Assembly: GCF_001431485.1 (NCBI RefSeq)
Contig: NZ_LDJM01000003.1
Coordinates: 1-64,000 of the forward strand
Direction: 5' to 3'
DNA: 64,000 bases
DNA from: Stenotrophomonas ginsengisoli
Lineage (GTDB): Bacteria; Pseudomonadota; Gammaproteobacteria; Xanthomonadales; Xanthomonadaceae
Part shown: positions 1 through 12,725 of the stretch, piece after piece
Numbering within the stretch: the first letter of the stretch is position 1
How the letters are laid out: each line of letters begins with the position of its first letter
Notes under the pieces: generated by a model
What the model was told of the DNA's origin: nothing
Database searches by the model: none
The model's input: only the letters and a program-made list of their open reading frames with translations
Position numbers and translations under genes: made by a program

Positions 1-1
1 T

Positions 2-1498
2 TGGCTGGGATTGCTTGGCCGTGGGGTTGGCGGTGTCAGTGACATCAGCCACTGCATCAGCCACCACATCCAGCTGGTTCTTGTTGACCGCATCGGTACC
101 GGCGCTACCGGCGGCGACGTTGGTGACCTGGCGTTCGGCACCGGCAGCACCAACGGACACGCTGTTGGCGCGATTGGCAACCGAGCCCTGGCCCAGGGCA
201 ACGCTGCCGGTGGCCGTGGCATAGGCATCCTGACCCAGCGCCGTGCTCTGCTGGCCGGTGGCCCAGGCATCGGCACCCAGCGCGGTGCCCTGGTCACCCA
301 GCACCCAGGCGCCCGTACCAATGGCGGTGGCCGCTTCCGATTCGATACCGAACAGGCCAAAACCGGTTTCAGCACCGGCACCGATGGCCAGGCTGCCTTC
401 ACCTGCCGCCGATGCCATCGAACCGATGGCCACATTGCCGGTGTTGTAGGCCGCGGCGTTGTAACCCACTGCCACGGCTTCGTCGGCCAGCGCATTGGCC
501 ACCGCACCGGAAGCCACCGACAGATCACCGGCAGCCTGCGCACCGACACCGGTGGCGGTGGAGGCAAAGCCGCTGGCATTGGCACTGGCACCCAGGGCGG
601 TACCGCCCACACCGGCGCTGGTGGCACCGGTGGTCACCGGCACGCCGCCCACATTGATCAACGGGTTGCCGCTTTCATCCACGGCATTGCCGCCCACGGC
701 CACGGCCGCCGGGCCGGTGGCCTCGGCGTTCTGGCCCACGGCCACCGCGTTCTGGCCGGTGGCCAGGGCGTTGTTGCCCACCGCCATGGCCCCGTCAGCC
801 ACGGCATTGGCACCGCCGCCCACGGCGATGGCGCCATTGCCGATCGCATTGGCTGCCTCACCGGCGGCCAGTGCATCCTCGCCATCCACATAGGCGCCGG
901 CATCGCTGTTGGCGCTGCCGCTGGCCTGGAAGTACTTGCTGGCCTGGGCTGCCGAACCGGCTGCAGCAGCAACCGCATCGAGCTGGGCCTTGTTTACCGC
1001 ATCGGTTGCGGCGGTGCCGGCAGCCACGTTGGTGATCTGGCGCTCACTGCCGGCCGCGCCGATGGACACCGTGTTGGCACGGGTGGCAATGGAACCGGCG
1101 CCCAGCGCCACGCTGCCTACCGCCCCGGCCTGGACCACCGTGCCGTGTCCCAGGGCAATGCTGCCTACAGCGCCCGCCTCGACCTTGCTGATGCCACCAA
1201 TGGCAATTGAATCGGTGGCCAGTGCTTCGGCGGCGCCGTCGACCACGCAGGCATCGCTACGACCACCGGGGGTGCTGCAGTTGGCATTGCTGCCCACTTC
1301 GATGCTCTGTGCAAACGCAGAACCGGATGACAACCCCAAGGCCAGCACCACTGCCATGGACAGCGGGCGCAGCACCATCGAGCCAGCCTTGCGGTCATCG
1401 ACCACACCGCCGCCCCCGGCATGCCCGCAGGCAAGTTCCGATGCGACTACCAGCTGCCCCAGTGCCTTGTTCCAAACCTTGCGATAAATCCGATTCAT
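2..1498 (-). CDS. Trimeric autotransporter adhesin (YadA-like), 5' part only
   Basis: Open frame of 499 codons from the ATG at 1498 to the left edge of the window; the C-terminal stalk and membrane anchor are missing. Residues 1-23 (MNRIYRKVWNKALGQLVVAS...) form an extended signal peptide region (ESPR), followed by a second basic and hydrophobic signal segment ending in SAFA at about residue 63. Next come head-type repeats of the form SxALGxGSxA (for example [20 protein letters not shown]). Two neck modules follow the pattern NTVSIGAAGSERQITNVAAG...TDAVNKAQLD; the second reads SVSVGAAGAERQVTNVAAG. This is the architecture of type Vc secreted adhesins: export by Sec, outer-membrane trimerisation, surface attachment or biofilm roles. 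The RBS GAGGAG lies about 9 bases upstream. Stands alone, convergent with nothing. Confidence 0.9.
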   Translation of the reverse strand, partial: MNRIYRKVWNKALGQLVVASELACGHAGGGGVVDDRKAGSMVLRPLSMAVVLALGLSSGSAFAQSIEVGSNANCSTPGGRSDACVVDGAAEALATDSIAIGGISKVEAGAVGSIALGHGTVVQAGAVGSVALGAGSIATRANTVSIGAAGSERQITNVAAGTAATDAVNKAQLDAVAAAAGSAAQASKYFQASGSANSDAGAYVDGEDALAAGEAANAIGNGAIAVGGGANAVADGAMAVGNNALATGQNAVAVGQNAEATGPAAVAVGGNAVDESGNPLINVGGVPVTTGATSAGVGGTALGASANASGFASTATGVGAQAAGDLSVASGAVANALADEAVAVGYNAAAYNTGNVAIGSMASAAGEGSLAIGAGAETGFGLFGIESEAATAIGTGAWVLGDQGTALGADAWATGQQSTALGQDAYATATGSVALGQGSVANRANSVSVGAAGAERQVTNVAAGSAGTDAVNKNQLDVVADAVADVTDTANPTAKQSQP

Positions 1499-1811
1499 CG
1501 TCACAGCTCCTCAGATGGTGTCCGGCCGGATACGGGCTTTCCCGCTTACCTGACCGACCTTGGTTTTGAGCGTTCGGCGGACCCGCGTCCTGCGAGGGGC
1601 GTTCACGAATTGGATGACTAGGTGAATGCAACCGAAACGGTTTGCCGAGTCTGTCCTCTCATTCCGGGCGAGTCAAATAATTGACGGTGATAAGTGGATC
1701 GAATGCCGATTCACAAAAAACCTTGATGCCAATCACAGCCAAACCAGTTTTGCAGGCAAAAAAACGCCAACTTCGTCGTTCTTCCACACCATCGCCGAGA
1801 AAAGGCAAGAA
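1499..1811. other. Gene-free stretch between adhesin start and purL terminator
   Basis: About 310 bases with no credible gene. The part around 1625-1810 is clearly more A/T-rich than the surroundings, as expected for the adhesin promoter region, but I could not pick out a convincing -35/-10 pair. The adhesin ribosome binding site (GAGGAG in minus orientation, about 1506-1511) closes the stretch. Small open frames here lack ribosome binding sites and family features. Confidence 0.5.
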
Positions 1812-1837
1812 AAAAGCCCGCCTTGCGGCGGGCTTTT
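1812..1837 (-). terminator. Intrinsic terminator of purL
   Basis: Perfect 11-bp stem AAAAGCCCGCC / GGCGGGCTTTT around a 4-base loop, about 25 bases after the purL stop. In minus orientation the stem is followed by a run of T residues, the standard Rho-independent layout. Confidence 0.9.
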
Positions 1838-1861
1838 GACACGTCAATTACGGGTGAAGAC

Positions 1862-5740
<3,879 letters not shown>

Positions 5741-5815
5741 GTCCGGCAAACCGTGTTGGGAAACGGCCCACTATTGTAAGCCATCACCGGCACCGAACCA
5801 TCGACCGGAAGTACT

Positions 5816-5846
5816 GTCCGGGGCAAGCAAGCCTGCTGCCCCGGAC
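5816..5846 (-). terminator. GC-rich hairpin between dsbC and purL
   Basis: 10-bp perfect stem (GTCCGGGGCA / TGCCCCGGAC) with a short inner pairing in the loop, starting 9 bases after the dsbC stop. No T-run follows in the minus direction, so it may act as a weak terminator, an attenuating structure or an mRNA-stabilising hairpin. Confidence 0.45.
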
Positions 5847-5854
5847 GGGGTCGC

Positions 5855-6637
5855 TCAGCGCGCGGCCTGGCCCAGCCCTTCCAGGGTGGCCTTGAGCTGC
5901 GCCGGCGGCAGGTAGCCACCGAGCTGGCTGCCATCGGCAGCAAAGATGGCCGGGGTGCCGTTCACACCGAGCTTCTGGCCCAGCTCGTAATGCATGGCCA
6001 CCGGGCTGGTGCAGCTGTTGGCCGGCACCGGCTGGCCGGCCTTGGCGTTGTTCATCGCCGTCTTGCGGTCATCGGCGCACCACACCGACACCATGTCCTT
6101 GAAGTCCTGGCTGCCCGGGCCCATGCGCGGGAAGGCCAGATATTCCACCCCGATGCCATTGCGGTTGAGCTCGGCAATGTCCTGGTGCAGCTTGCGGCAG
6201 TAGCCGCACTCGGTGTCGGTGAACACGGTCACGGTGTACTTGGCGTTGGGCGGCACGAAACTGATGCGCTGGTCAGCCGGCACCTGGGCCAACAGACCAC
6301 GGCGGTAGGCCAGCAGGCCCTCGCTGGTGGCCAGGGCGCGTTTGGAGATGTCATACGGCTGGGCCTGCATCAGGAAACGGCCGTCATCGGACACATACAG
6401 CACCTGCCCGGACACCACCACCTCACGGAAACCGGCAAACGGCGCAGCGCCGATGTAGTCGGGATTGAAGTTCGGGTCCAGTTCGCCCAGCGAGGCCCGC
6501 ACCCGGGCTTCGATGGCAGTGGCATCGGCGCTGCTGGCAACAGCAGCGCCGGCAGCGGCGACCGTGGGTGCCGGCGACTGGGCACAGGCGGTCAGGCTGA
6601 GGGCGGTAAGCAGGGTGGCAAGCAAGTAACGGGACAT
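5855..6637 (-). CDS. dsbC: Thiol:disulfide interchange protein, DsbC type
   Basis: 260 aa periplasmic disulfide isomerase/reductase. Order: N-terminal signal with a lipobox-like LTAC at residues 15-18; a short low-complexity linker to about 40; the DsbC dimerisation region (about 42-115); then a thioredoxin-fold domain with the active site CGYC at 144-147 in FTDTECGYCRKL. A downstream cis-Pro loop is consistent with VNGTPAIFA near the C-terminus. Reduced by DsbD in known systems. It lies directly downstream of xerD, the order also seen in E. coli (xerD-dsbC). Odd point: the LTAC motif suggests an acylated, membrane-anchored form, unlike the soluble E. coli protein; the Cys could also just be part of an ordinary signal peptide. 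Confidence 0.92.
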   Translation of the reverse strand: MSRYLLATLLTALSLTACAQSPAPTVAAAGAAVASSADATAIEARVRASLGELDPNFNPDYIGAAPFAGFREVVVSGQVLYVSDDGRFLMQAQPYDISKRALATSEGLLAYRRGLLAQVPADQRISFVPPNAKYTVTVFTDTECGYCRKLHQDIAELNRNGIGVEYLAFPRMGPGSQDFKDMVSVWCADDRKTAMNNAKAGQPVPANSCTSPVAMHYELGQKLGVNGTPAIFAADGSQLGGYLPPAQLKATLEGLGQAAR

Positions 6638-6705
6638 TGGTCATCCAACGTTGAGTGAGCGCGCCGATTCTCGCACACCCACGCACAACCACTGCGACCG
6701 CCGTC

Positions 6706-7701
6706 TCATCCGCGCGGATGGTGCTGGCGGTGCAGGTGCTTGAGGTGTTCGCGGGCGACCAGGGTGTAGATCTGGGTGGTGGACAGCGAACTGTGGCCCA
6801 GCAGCATCTGCAGCGCGCGCAGGTCCGCGCCGTGGTTGAGCAGGTGGGTGGCGAAGCTGTGGCGCAGGCTGTGCGGGCTGATCCGCTCCGGGTTGATCCC
6901 GGCCAGCGCCGCATAGCGCTTGACCAGGCCCCAGTACGCCTGCCGGCTCAGCGGCTGACGTTGCGTGGTGATGAACAGCGGCACATTGCCATTGCCGGCG
7001 GCGACCGCCTGCCCGGCGGCCAGCTGCGGCCGGCCCTGCTGCAGGTAACGCTCCAGCCAGTACAGCGATTCAGCCCCCAGCGGCACCAGACGCTCGCGGC
7101 TGCCCTTGCCGGTCACCCGCAACACGCCCTGGCGCAGGTTGAGCCCGGTCGCCGGCAGGCCGACCAGCTCACTCACACGCAGGCCGGCGGCATACATCAG
7201 CTCGAGCATGGCGCGGTCACGCAGGCCCTCGGCCGTGGCCACCTGCGGCGCGGCCAGCAGGTCGGCAACCTGCCCCTCGCCCACCGCCCGCGGCAGGCTG
7301 CGCCCGCGGCGCGGACTTTCCAGCAAGGCGGTCGGGTCATCGCTGCGCAGGCCCTGCCGCACCAGCCGGGCAAAGAACTGGCGCAGGGCCGAAAGCAGGC
7401 GCGCGGTGCTGCGTGGCGACCAGCCGTGCTGGCTGCGCCAGCCCAGGTAGGCCAGCACGCCATCACGCTGGAGCCTGGTCAGGCCGCCATCGGCGCCATT
7501 GCGCCAGCGCGCCAGCCCTTCCAGGTCGCGCCGGTAGCTGTCCAGGCTGGCCCGGGCCAGGCCCTGCTCGGCCCACACCGCATCCAGGAAGGCGGCAATT
7601 GCCTGGCCATCGGCCGGTCCCAGCTCCGGCAAGGCCAACATCAACTGGCGACGCTGGGCCGGGGTGCGGGCCACGTCCTGATGGTCTGCAACGGTATTCA
7701 T
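6706..7701 (-). CDS. xerD: Site-specific tyrosine recombinase XerD
   Basis: 331 aa from the ATG at 7701. It pairs with XerC to resolve chromosome dimers at dif. The N-terminal SAM-like core-binding domain covers roughly residues 30-125. The catalytic domain carries the full set: Arg175 (AAGLRVSEL), Lys199 ([12 protein letters not shown]), His277 and Arg280 ([11 protein letters not shown]), His303 ([10 protein letters not shown]) and the nucleophile Tyr312 (QIYTLV). An in-frame start 69 bases upstream would overlap the divergent RDD gene and add a non-family leader, so I reject it. Downstream is dsbC after a 68-base gap, probably co-transcribed. Confidence 0.95.
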   Translation of the reverse strand: MNTVADHQDVARTPAQRRQLMLALPELGPADGQAIAAFLDAVWAEQGLARASLDSYRRDLEGLARWRNGADGGLTRLQRDGVLAYLGWRSQHGWSPRSTARLLSALRQFFARLVRQGLRSDDPTALLESPRRGRSLPRAVGEGQVADLLAAPQVATAEGLRDRAMLELMYAAGLRVSELVGLPATGLNLRQGVLRVTGKGSRERLVPLGAESLYWLERYLQQGRPQLAAGQAVAAGNGNVPLFITTQRQPLSRQAYWGLVKRYAALAGINPERISPHSLRHSFATHLLNHGADLRALQMLLGHSSLSTTQIYTLVAREHLKHLHRQHHPRG

Positions 7702-7756
7702 TGCCACACAGGATACGGCGCTACCCAGCATCACGGCAGCACCGTATGCTCGGCCG

Positions 7757-8215
7757 ATGACCCCAGCCAACCCGCCTCCCGCAGCCCTGCTCGTGCGCCG
7801 TCTGGCCGCGCTGTTCTATGACTTCTGGGTCTGTGTGGCCCTGTGGCTGCTGCTATCGGCCCTGTTCACCGTGGCCTTCAACCTCAGCGGCCACGCCGCG
7901 CGCGAGAACATCGCCCCGTTCAGTGCCTGGCAGTGGGGCCTGTGGGCCTGCTGCTGGCTGGCCACCGGAACCTACGCGGTGATCAGCTGGCGCCGCGGCG
8001 GGCAGACCCTGGGCATGCGGCCGTGGAAAGTACGGGTGGTCGATGCCGATGGCCAGCCGGCCACGACCAAGGCACTGTGGCGGCGCTTCGCCTGGGGCGG
8101 GCTGTCCTTGCTGCTGGGCGGCGTGGGTTTCTGGTGGGCCCTGGTCGATCACCAGCGCCTGACCTGGCACGACCGCGCCAGCGGCACCCGCCTGCTGCGG
8201 GTGCCCAGCGCCTGA
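7757..8215 (+). CDS. RDD family membrane protein
   Basis: 152 aa. An RDD-family signature opens the protein ([15 protein letters not shown], residues 11-25, with the conserved Arg and Asp). Hydrophobic spans follow at roughly 20-45, 60-80 and 110-130. The second conserved block is [15 protein letters not shown], and the C-terminal block is [13 protein letters not shown], both typical. Members are small inner-membrane proteins of unknown transport or stress function. The gene is divergent from xerD (55 bases between starts) and converges on lptG with only two bases between, so no terminator fits between them. Confidence 0.85.
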   Translation: MTPANPPPAALLVRRLAALFYDFWVCVALWLLLSALFTVAFNLSGHAARENIAPFSAWQWGLWACCWLATGTYAVISWRRGGQTLGMRPWKVRVVDADGQPATTKALWRRFAWGGLSLLLGGVGFWWALVDHQRLTWHDRASGTRLLRVPSA

Positions 8216-8217
8216 AC

Positions 8218-9324
8218 TCAGCCGACCTTGCGCCGGAAGATGAAGCCGGAAATGGCCAGCATCACCAGCGGCGGCAACGCATAGGCAATGCGGTAGTCAA
8301 AACGCAGCGCGCCGGCCATGCGGCTGAAGAACATCTGCAGCAACCAGAAGCCCAGCGCAAACAGGATGCCCAGGAACAGGCGCTTGCCCATGCCGCCGCT
8401 GCGCAGCGAACCGAAGGCAAACGGCACCGCGGCCAGACACAGGGCGAGCACGTTCAACGGATAGAACCAGCGGCCCCAGTAGTTGTCCTCGTAATCACGC
8501 GCATCCAGCCCATTGCGCTTGCGGTATTCGATGCTCGAGCGCAGTTCGGCAGTGGACAGGTTGCGCGGACGGGCCAGACCGGCAGCCAGCGCGGACGGAT
8601 CCAGCTGTGAATCCCATGCCTGTTGCTCGACCACCTCACTGCTGGCCGAACGTTCGTCCAACCGGTCCCTGCGCACCTGGTGCAGCGACCAGGACTTGCC
8701 GTCGTGGCGGGCACTCTCGGCGTGGGTGACTTCGTTGATACGTCCATCGCTGGCCAGACGGTACAGCCGCACCTGGTTGAGTACCAACTCGGTGCCGCCG
8801 CCGGCAGACACCCGCTCTTCGCCACTCTGCGCGTTGAGGAAGGTGTCGCCCTCGCGTGCCCACAAGCCGGAATAACGGGCCATGGCCAGGTCGGTATTGG
8901 CGCGGGCACTGTTGCGCAGCAGGTCGGCCTTGGCCTGACCCCAGGGGCCGACCGTCTCGCCACTGATCACCATCAAGGCAGTGAGCAACGACAAGGCAAT
9001 GGCCACCGACAGGGCCAGACGCCGGCGCGACAGGCCCAGCGCCCGCAAGGCGGTCAACTCGGAAGTGGCCGCCAGCTGGCCCAGGCCCATCAGCGAGCCG
9101 ATCACCGCCGCCATCGGAAACAGGGTGTAGGCCCGGCGTGGAATGGTGTAAGCCACCCAGGCCACCGCGTGGCTCATGGTGTAGCTGCCCTTGCCGATCT
9201 GCTCGAACTCACCGGACAGGGACAACACCACGTCCAGCCCCAGCAGCACCGCCCAGGTGGCCAAGACCGTCAGCAGGACAGTCTTGCCGATATACACATC
9301 ATGCAGTCGCGGCCGCAGGTTCAT
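8218..9324 (-). CDS. lptG: LPS export ABC transporter permease LptG
   Basis: 368 aa inner-membrane subunit of the LptB2FG complex that extracts LPS from the inner membrane. YjgP/YjgQ-family layout: three N-terminal membrane spans (about 12-35, 55-80, 100-125), a periplasmic jellyroll (about 130-270), then three C-terminal spans. The start region NLRPRLHDVYIGKTVL is typical of LptG, and ELTALRALGLSRRRL is the coupling-helix region contacting LptB. It overlaps lptF by four bases (ATGA), so the two are translationally coupled. Confidence 0.93.
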   Translation of the reverse strand: MNLRPRLHDVYIGKTVLLTVLATWAVLLGLDVVLSLSGEFEQIGKGSYTMSHAVAWVAYTIPRRAYTLFPMAAVIGSLMGLGQLAATSELTALRALGLSRRRLALSVAIALSLLTALMVISGETVGPWGQAKADLLRNSARANTDLAMARYSGLWAREGDTFLNAQSGEERVSAGGGTELVLNQVRLYRLASDGRINEVTHAESARHDGKSWSLHQVRRDRLDERSASSEVVEQQAWDSQLDPSALAAGLARPRNLSTAELRSSIEYRKRNGLDARDYEDNYWGRWFYPLNVLALCLAAVPFAFGSLRSGGMGKRLFLGILFALGFWLLQMFFSRMAGALRFDYRIAYALPPLVMLAISGFIFRRKVG

Positions 9325-10400
9325 GCCTTGCCCTTGTTGCGGCCCAGCCGGCCATCACGGAAATACATCCACAGCGCCAGGGCCAGCAGTGGCAAGGTCA
9401 ACCACCACAGGCCAGCAAAGGCCGGCAAGCTGCCCTTGGCCAGCCACTGGCTGCCGACGATCATCAGGTTCACCCCGAACAGGTAGGCCAGCACGGACAG
9501 CATCACCTTGCCGTAGCGCTGCTGACGCGGCGCGCTGCGCGAGAGCGGCACTGCCATCAGGGCAAAGGCCAGGGCCAGCAACGGCGGTGCCAGGCGTGCA
9601 TGCAGCTGGGCCACCGCCGGCAGGCTGCCATCACCCAGCAGCGCCCAGGTGGAACGCAGCTCCGGGTCATTGGCCTCGCGCCCCTTTTCACGATCAGGCA
9701 AGGCCACTTCGTTGGCGGCAAAACGCATCAGCCGGTAATCCAGCTTGCCAGCCAGCGGCCCTTCGATCTGGTGGCCATCTTCCAGACGCAGGAAACGGCG
9801 ACGCTCGCCTTCCAGATACATATGCCCCCCCTGGGCACTGACCACCTCGAAGCGATCATCCTTCTGACGCTGTACAAATACCTGCCCCAGGCCCTTGCCG
9901 TCCTCGCTCAGCGAAGACACATAGACAATGCCACCACCGGACAACGGGGTGAAACGGCCCGGTTCCAGGCCGGCCATCAGCACACTGCGGTTGGCTTCTT
10001 CCAGCTGGGTCTGGGCCGTGCGCTGGGCCCAGGGGCCCAACCACAGCGAGCAGGCACCGACCAGCGCCACCACCGGCAGCACCAGCATCAGCACCGGGCG
10101 CAGCAAGCGCCGGGGGCCGATACCGACAGCGGTCAGCACCGCCATTTCCGAATCGCGATAGAGCCTGCCTATGGCAAGAGCCAGACCGAGCATCAAGGCC
10201 ATCGGCACGATCAGGGGCAGATAGGCAATGAATTGCAGGCCCAGCTGGCCCAGCAACAACCCGGCCGGGATCTGTCCGTCGGCAATGCGGCCCAGCAGAT
10301 CGACCAGCACACCGCCAACGCTGACCACCAGGAGCACGAGCAGGGTCGCCAGAAAACTCTGGATGAAGTCACTCAGCAGGTAACGATCAAGCTTGGACAT
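9321..10400 (-). CDS. lptF: LPS export ABC transporter permease LptF
   Basis: 359 aa partner of LptG. The N-terminus LDRYLLSDFIQSFLATLLVL leads into the first membrane span. The coupling helix is in DSEMAVLTAVGIGPRRLL (about 84-101). A periplasmic beta-jellyroll (about 130-265) follows, with C-terminal spans after residue 270. First gene of the lptFG pair and divergent from pepA, the same arrangement as in E. coli. Confidence 0.93.
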   Translation of the reverse strand: MSKLDRYLLSDFIQSFLATLLVLLVVSVGGVLVDLLGRIADGQIPAGLLLGQLGLQFIAYLPLIVPMALMLGLALAIGRLYRDSEMAVLTAVGIGPRRLLRPVLMLVLPVVALVGACSLWLGPWAQRTAQTQLEEANRSVLMAGLEPGRFTPLSGGGIVYVSSLSEDGKGLGQVFVQRQKDDRFEVVSAQGGHMYLEGERRRFLRLEDGHQIEGPLAGKLDYRLMRFAANEVALPDREKGREANDPELRSTWALLGDGSLPAVAQLHARLAPPLLALAFALMAVPLSRSAPRQQRYGKVMLSVLAYLFGVNLMIVGSQWLAKGSLPAFAGLWWLTLPLLALALWMYFRDGRLGRNKGKA

Positions 10401-10503
10401 TGGGTCGGTGGTTTAAACTCTGTGGTTTGGTTCGCGGCGCCCCCGACCACACGGGCCGGGCACAAGCTCGCGATTGTACGGATTTGCCAACGGAATCTGA
10501 TCA
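10401..10503. promoter_or_regulatory. Divergent lptF / pepA promoter region
   Basis: The 103 bases between two divergent starts must hold promoters for both directions. An A/T-rich patch (GGTTTAAAC, about 10411-10419) near the lptF side is a possible -10 area. A weak GGAA stands before the pepA ATG. No clear consensus pair was identified. Confidence 0.35.
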
Positions 10504-11982
10504 ATGGCCCTTCAATTCACCCTGAACACTGTAGCCGCATCCACCGTCGACGCCGACTGCGTGGTGGTGGGCATTCACACCAATGGCGGCCTGACCCCCT
10601 CGGCCAGCGCCGTGGACAACGCCAGCAACGGCGCCCTGACCCGCCTGGTCCAGCGCGGCGACCTGACCGGCAAGGCCGGCAGCACCACTGTGCTGCACGA
10701 TGTGGCCGGCGTCACCGCCCCGCGCGTGCTGGTGGTGGGCCTGGGCGATGCAGCCAAGCTGTCGGCGTCCAGCTACATCAAGGCCATCGGCGCAGCGGTC
10801 AAGGCCCTGAAGAGCGGTGCCGCCCAGCGCGTGGCCCTGACCCTGAGCGAACTGGCCGTGCCCGGCCGTGACAGCGCCTGGGCCATCCGCCAGGCGGTGA
10901 TCGCCGCCGACCATGCGGCCTACCGCTACAGCGCCACCTTCGGCCACAAGAAGGCCGAGACCGGTGGCGTGGCCCAGATCGCCGTGAGCGGCGAGGATGC
11001 CGCCGCCCTGGCCACCGGCATCGCCATTGCCGCCGGCGTGGAATACGCCCGCGAGCTGGGCAACCTGCCGCCCAACATCTGCAACCCGGCCTACCTGGCC
11101 CAGCGCGCCACCGAATTTGCCGCCGCCCATGACGGCGCCGAGGCTGAAATCCTGGAAGAAGCGCAGATGGAAGCGCTGGGCATGGGCTCGCTGCTGGCCG
11201 TGGCCCGTGGCTCGGCCAACCGCCCGCGTCTGGTGGTGCTGAAGTGGAATGGCGCCACCGACAAGACCGCCAAGCCCTACGTGCTGGTCGGCAAGGGCAT
11301 CACCTTCGACACCGGCGGCGTCAACCTGAAGACCCAGGGCGGCATCGAGGACATGAAGTTCGACATGTGCGGCGGCGCCAACGTCATCGGCACCTTCGTC
11401 GCCGCAGTGAAAGCCAAGATGGCGGTCAACCTGGTCGTGGTGGTGCCGGCGGTGGAAAACGCCATCGACGGCAATGCCTACCGTCCGTCGGACATCATCA
11501 CCTCGATGTCGGGCAAGACCATCGAAGTGGGCAACACCGACGCCGAAGGCCGCCTGATCCTGTGCGACGCGCTGACCTATGCACAGCGCTTCGAGCCGGC
11601 CGCCCTGGTCGATGTGGCCACCCTGACCGGCGCCTGCATGGTGGCCCTGGGCCGCGTTGCCGCCGGCCTGATGACCCACGATGACAGCCTGGCCAATGAG
11701 CTGCTGGTGGCCGGCGAGAACGTGCACGACCGCGCCTGGCGCCTGCCGCTGTTCGAGGAATACCAGGGCCTGATCGACTCCACCTTCGCCGACGTCTACA
11801 ACATAGGCGGCCGCTGGGGTGGCGCGATCACCGCCGGCTGCTTCCTGGCCCGCTTCACCGAAGGCCAGCGTTGGGCCCACCTGGACATCGCCGGCGTGGC
11901 TGATGAGGACGGCAAGTCCGGCATGGCCACCGGCCGCCCGGTCGGCCTGCTGACCCAGTGGCTGCTGGACCGCGCCGCCTAA
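10504..11982 (+). CDS. pepA: Leucyl aminopeptidase (M17)
   Basis: 492 aa two-metal aminopeptidase that removes N-terminal residues; E. coli PepA is also a DNA-binding accessory factor in Xer recombination. The N-terminal macro-like domain covers about 1-160. The catalytic domain carries Lys264 and Asp269 in [10 protein letters not shown], further metal ligands around KFDMCGG (about 285-292), and Asp346, Glu348 and Arg350 in NTDAEGRL. Spacing matches E. coli PepA (270/275/352/354/356). Followed by holC and valS, as in many gammaproteobacteria. Sharing the window with xerD is in keeping with its Xer role elsewhere, though that role is unproven here. Confidence 0.96.
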   Translation: MALQFTLNTVAASTVDADCVVVGIHTNGGLTPSASAVDNASNGALTRLVQRGDLTGKAGSTTVLHDVAGVTAPRVLVVGLGDAAKLSASSYIKAIGAAVKALKSGAAQRVALTLSELAVPGRDSAWAIRQAVIAADHAAYRYSATFGHKKAETGGVAQIAVSGEDAAALATGIAIAAGVEYARELGNLPPNICNPAYLAQRATEFAAAHDGAEAEILEEAQMEALGMGSLLAVARGSANRPRLVVLKWNGATDKTAKPYVLVGKGITFDTGGVNLKTQGGIEDMKFDMCGGANVIGTFVAAVKAKMAVNLVVVVPAVENAIDGNAYRPSDIITSMSGKTIEVGNTDAEGRLILCDALTYAQRFEPAALVDVATLTGACMVALGRVAAGLMTHDDSLANELLVAGENVHDRAWRLPLFEEYQGLIDSTFADVYNIGGRWGGAITAGCFLARFTEGQRWAHLDIAGVADEDGKSGMATGRPVGLLTQWLLDRAA

Positions 11983-11992
11983 AAGCAACACC

Positions 11993-12035
11993 GGGGTCAG
12001 AGTGCAGTTTTGCCTGCAAAAGGCACTCTGACCCC
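11993..12035. repeat. 43-bp near-perfect palindrome between pepA and holC
   Basis: Outer arms GGGGTCAGAGTGC / GCACTCTGACCCC pair perfectly over 13 bp, and an inner pair TTTTGC / GCAAAA continues the hairpin. It starts 10 bases after the pepA stop. The size and shape are like the dispersed REP-type palindromes of Xanthomonadaceae; no second copy is visible in this window. It could double as a transcription terminator. Confidence 0.75.
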
Positions 12036-12065
12036 CTTCCCTTTCCCTCTTCTTCCCGTGACCTG

Positions 12066-12491
12066 ATGCGCGCCGACTTCTACCTGATCGCCAAGCCGCG
12101 TTTTGCCGGCCAGCCCCTGCTGCTGGTGTGCGAGCTGTGCCGCAAGGCCAATGACGCCGGCCTGGCGACCCTGGTACTGGCGCGCGACAGCGCCCAAGCC
12201 GAGGAACTGGACGACCTGCTGTGGTCGTTCAACCCGGATGCCTTCATCCCGCACCAGATCGCCGGCAGCGACGAGGACGAGGAAGAAGCCGTGGTGCTGA
12301 TTGCCGCCCCCGGACAGGAAGCCGGTGCGCCCCGGCCGCTGGTGATCAACCTGCGCGATGCGGCCTGGATGCAACCCTGCGACCGGGTGCTGGAAGTGGT
12401 GCCTGACGACTCGTCCGCGCGCGAACCGCTGCGCGAGCGCTGGCGCCAGTACAAGGCCGCCGGTTATGCGCTGTCCAAACATGACATGTAA
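12066..12491 (+). CDS. holC: DNA polymerase III chi subunit
   Basis: 141 aa, the usual chi length. Chi bridges the clamp loader to single-strand DNA-binding protein. Characteristic blocks: N-terminal ADFYLIA, an LLLVCELCRKANDAGL helix, the LDDLLWSFNPDAFIPHQ block, VVLIAAPGQ, and a C-terminal ERWRQYKAAGYALSKHDM. An upstream in-frame ATG (11958) would lie inside pepA and across the palindrome, so the ATG at 12066 is chosen. Sits between pepA and valS as in E. coli. Its psi partner may be the gene at 17017-17499. Confidence 0.93.
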   Translation: MRADFYLIAKPRFAGQPLLLVCELCRKANDAGLATLVLARDSAQAEELDDLLWSFNPDAFIPHQIAGSDEDEEEAVVLIAAPGQEAGAPRPLVINLRDAAWMQPCDRVLEVVPDDSSAREPLRERWRQYKAAGYALSKHDM

Positions 12492-12503
12492 GGACACCCG
12501 CCC

Positions 12504-12692
12504 ATGCGCCTGTTGATTGCCATCGTGCTGCCGTGGTTTGCATTTTTCACCATCGGCCGCCCGTTTGCCGGCATCCTCTGCCTGATCCTGCAGATCACCC
12601 TGATCGGCTGGCTGCCCGGCGCCATCTGGGCCGCCTATGCTGTCAGCCAGTACCACACCGATAAAAAGATCGCCCAAGCGCTCAAGCGCTGA
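12504..12692 (+). CDS. YqaE/Pmp3 family small membrane protein
   Basis: 62 aa with two hydrophobic helices (about 3-25 and 27-48) separated by a Gly-rich turn, and a short basic tail DKKIAQALKR. The block LILQITLIGWLPGAIWAAYAV matches the Pmp3/YqaE stress-peptide family (membrane potential or stress related). The usual N-terminal acidic part is reduced. The RBS AAGGA lies 9 bases upstream. It starts 12 bases after holC, so it is probably in the same transcript, which continues into valS. Confidence 0.8.
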   Translation: MRLLIAIVLPWFAFFTIGRPFAGILCLILQITLIGWLPGAIWAAYAVSQYHTDKKIAQALKR

Positions 12693-12725
12693 GACGACCC
12701 CCTCCTTACAAAGACTGTTGCGACC

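Noticed and set aside
11-1210. Long plus-strand frames opposite the adhesin
   Set aside because: Gly/His/Arg-rich translations typical of the antisense of a repeated GC-rich gene; the minus strand has ESPR, signal and neck motifs.
7702-7770. Longer XerD start
   Set aside because: Would overlap the divergent RDD gene and add 23 residues not typical of XerD.
9138-10871. 577-codon plus-strand frame across lptF and pepA start
   Set aside because: Crosses a divergent promoter region and is antisense to lptF.
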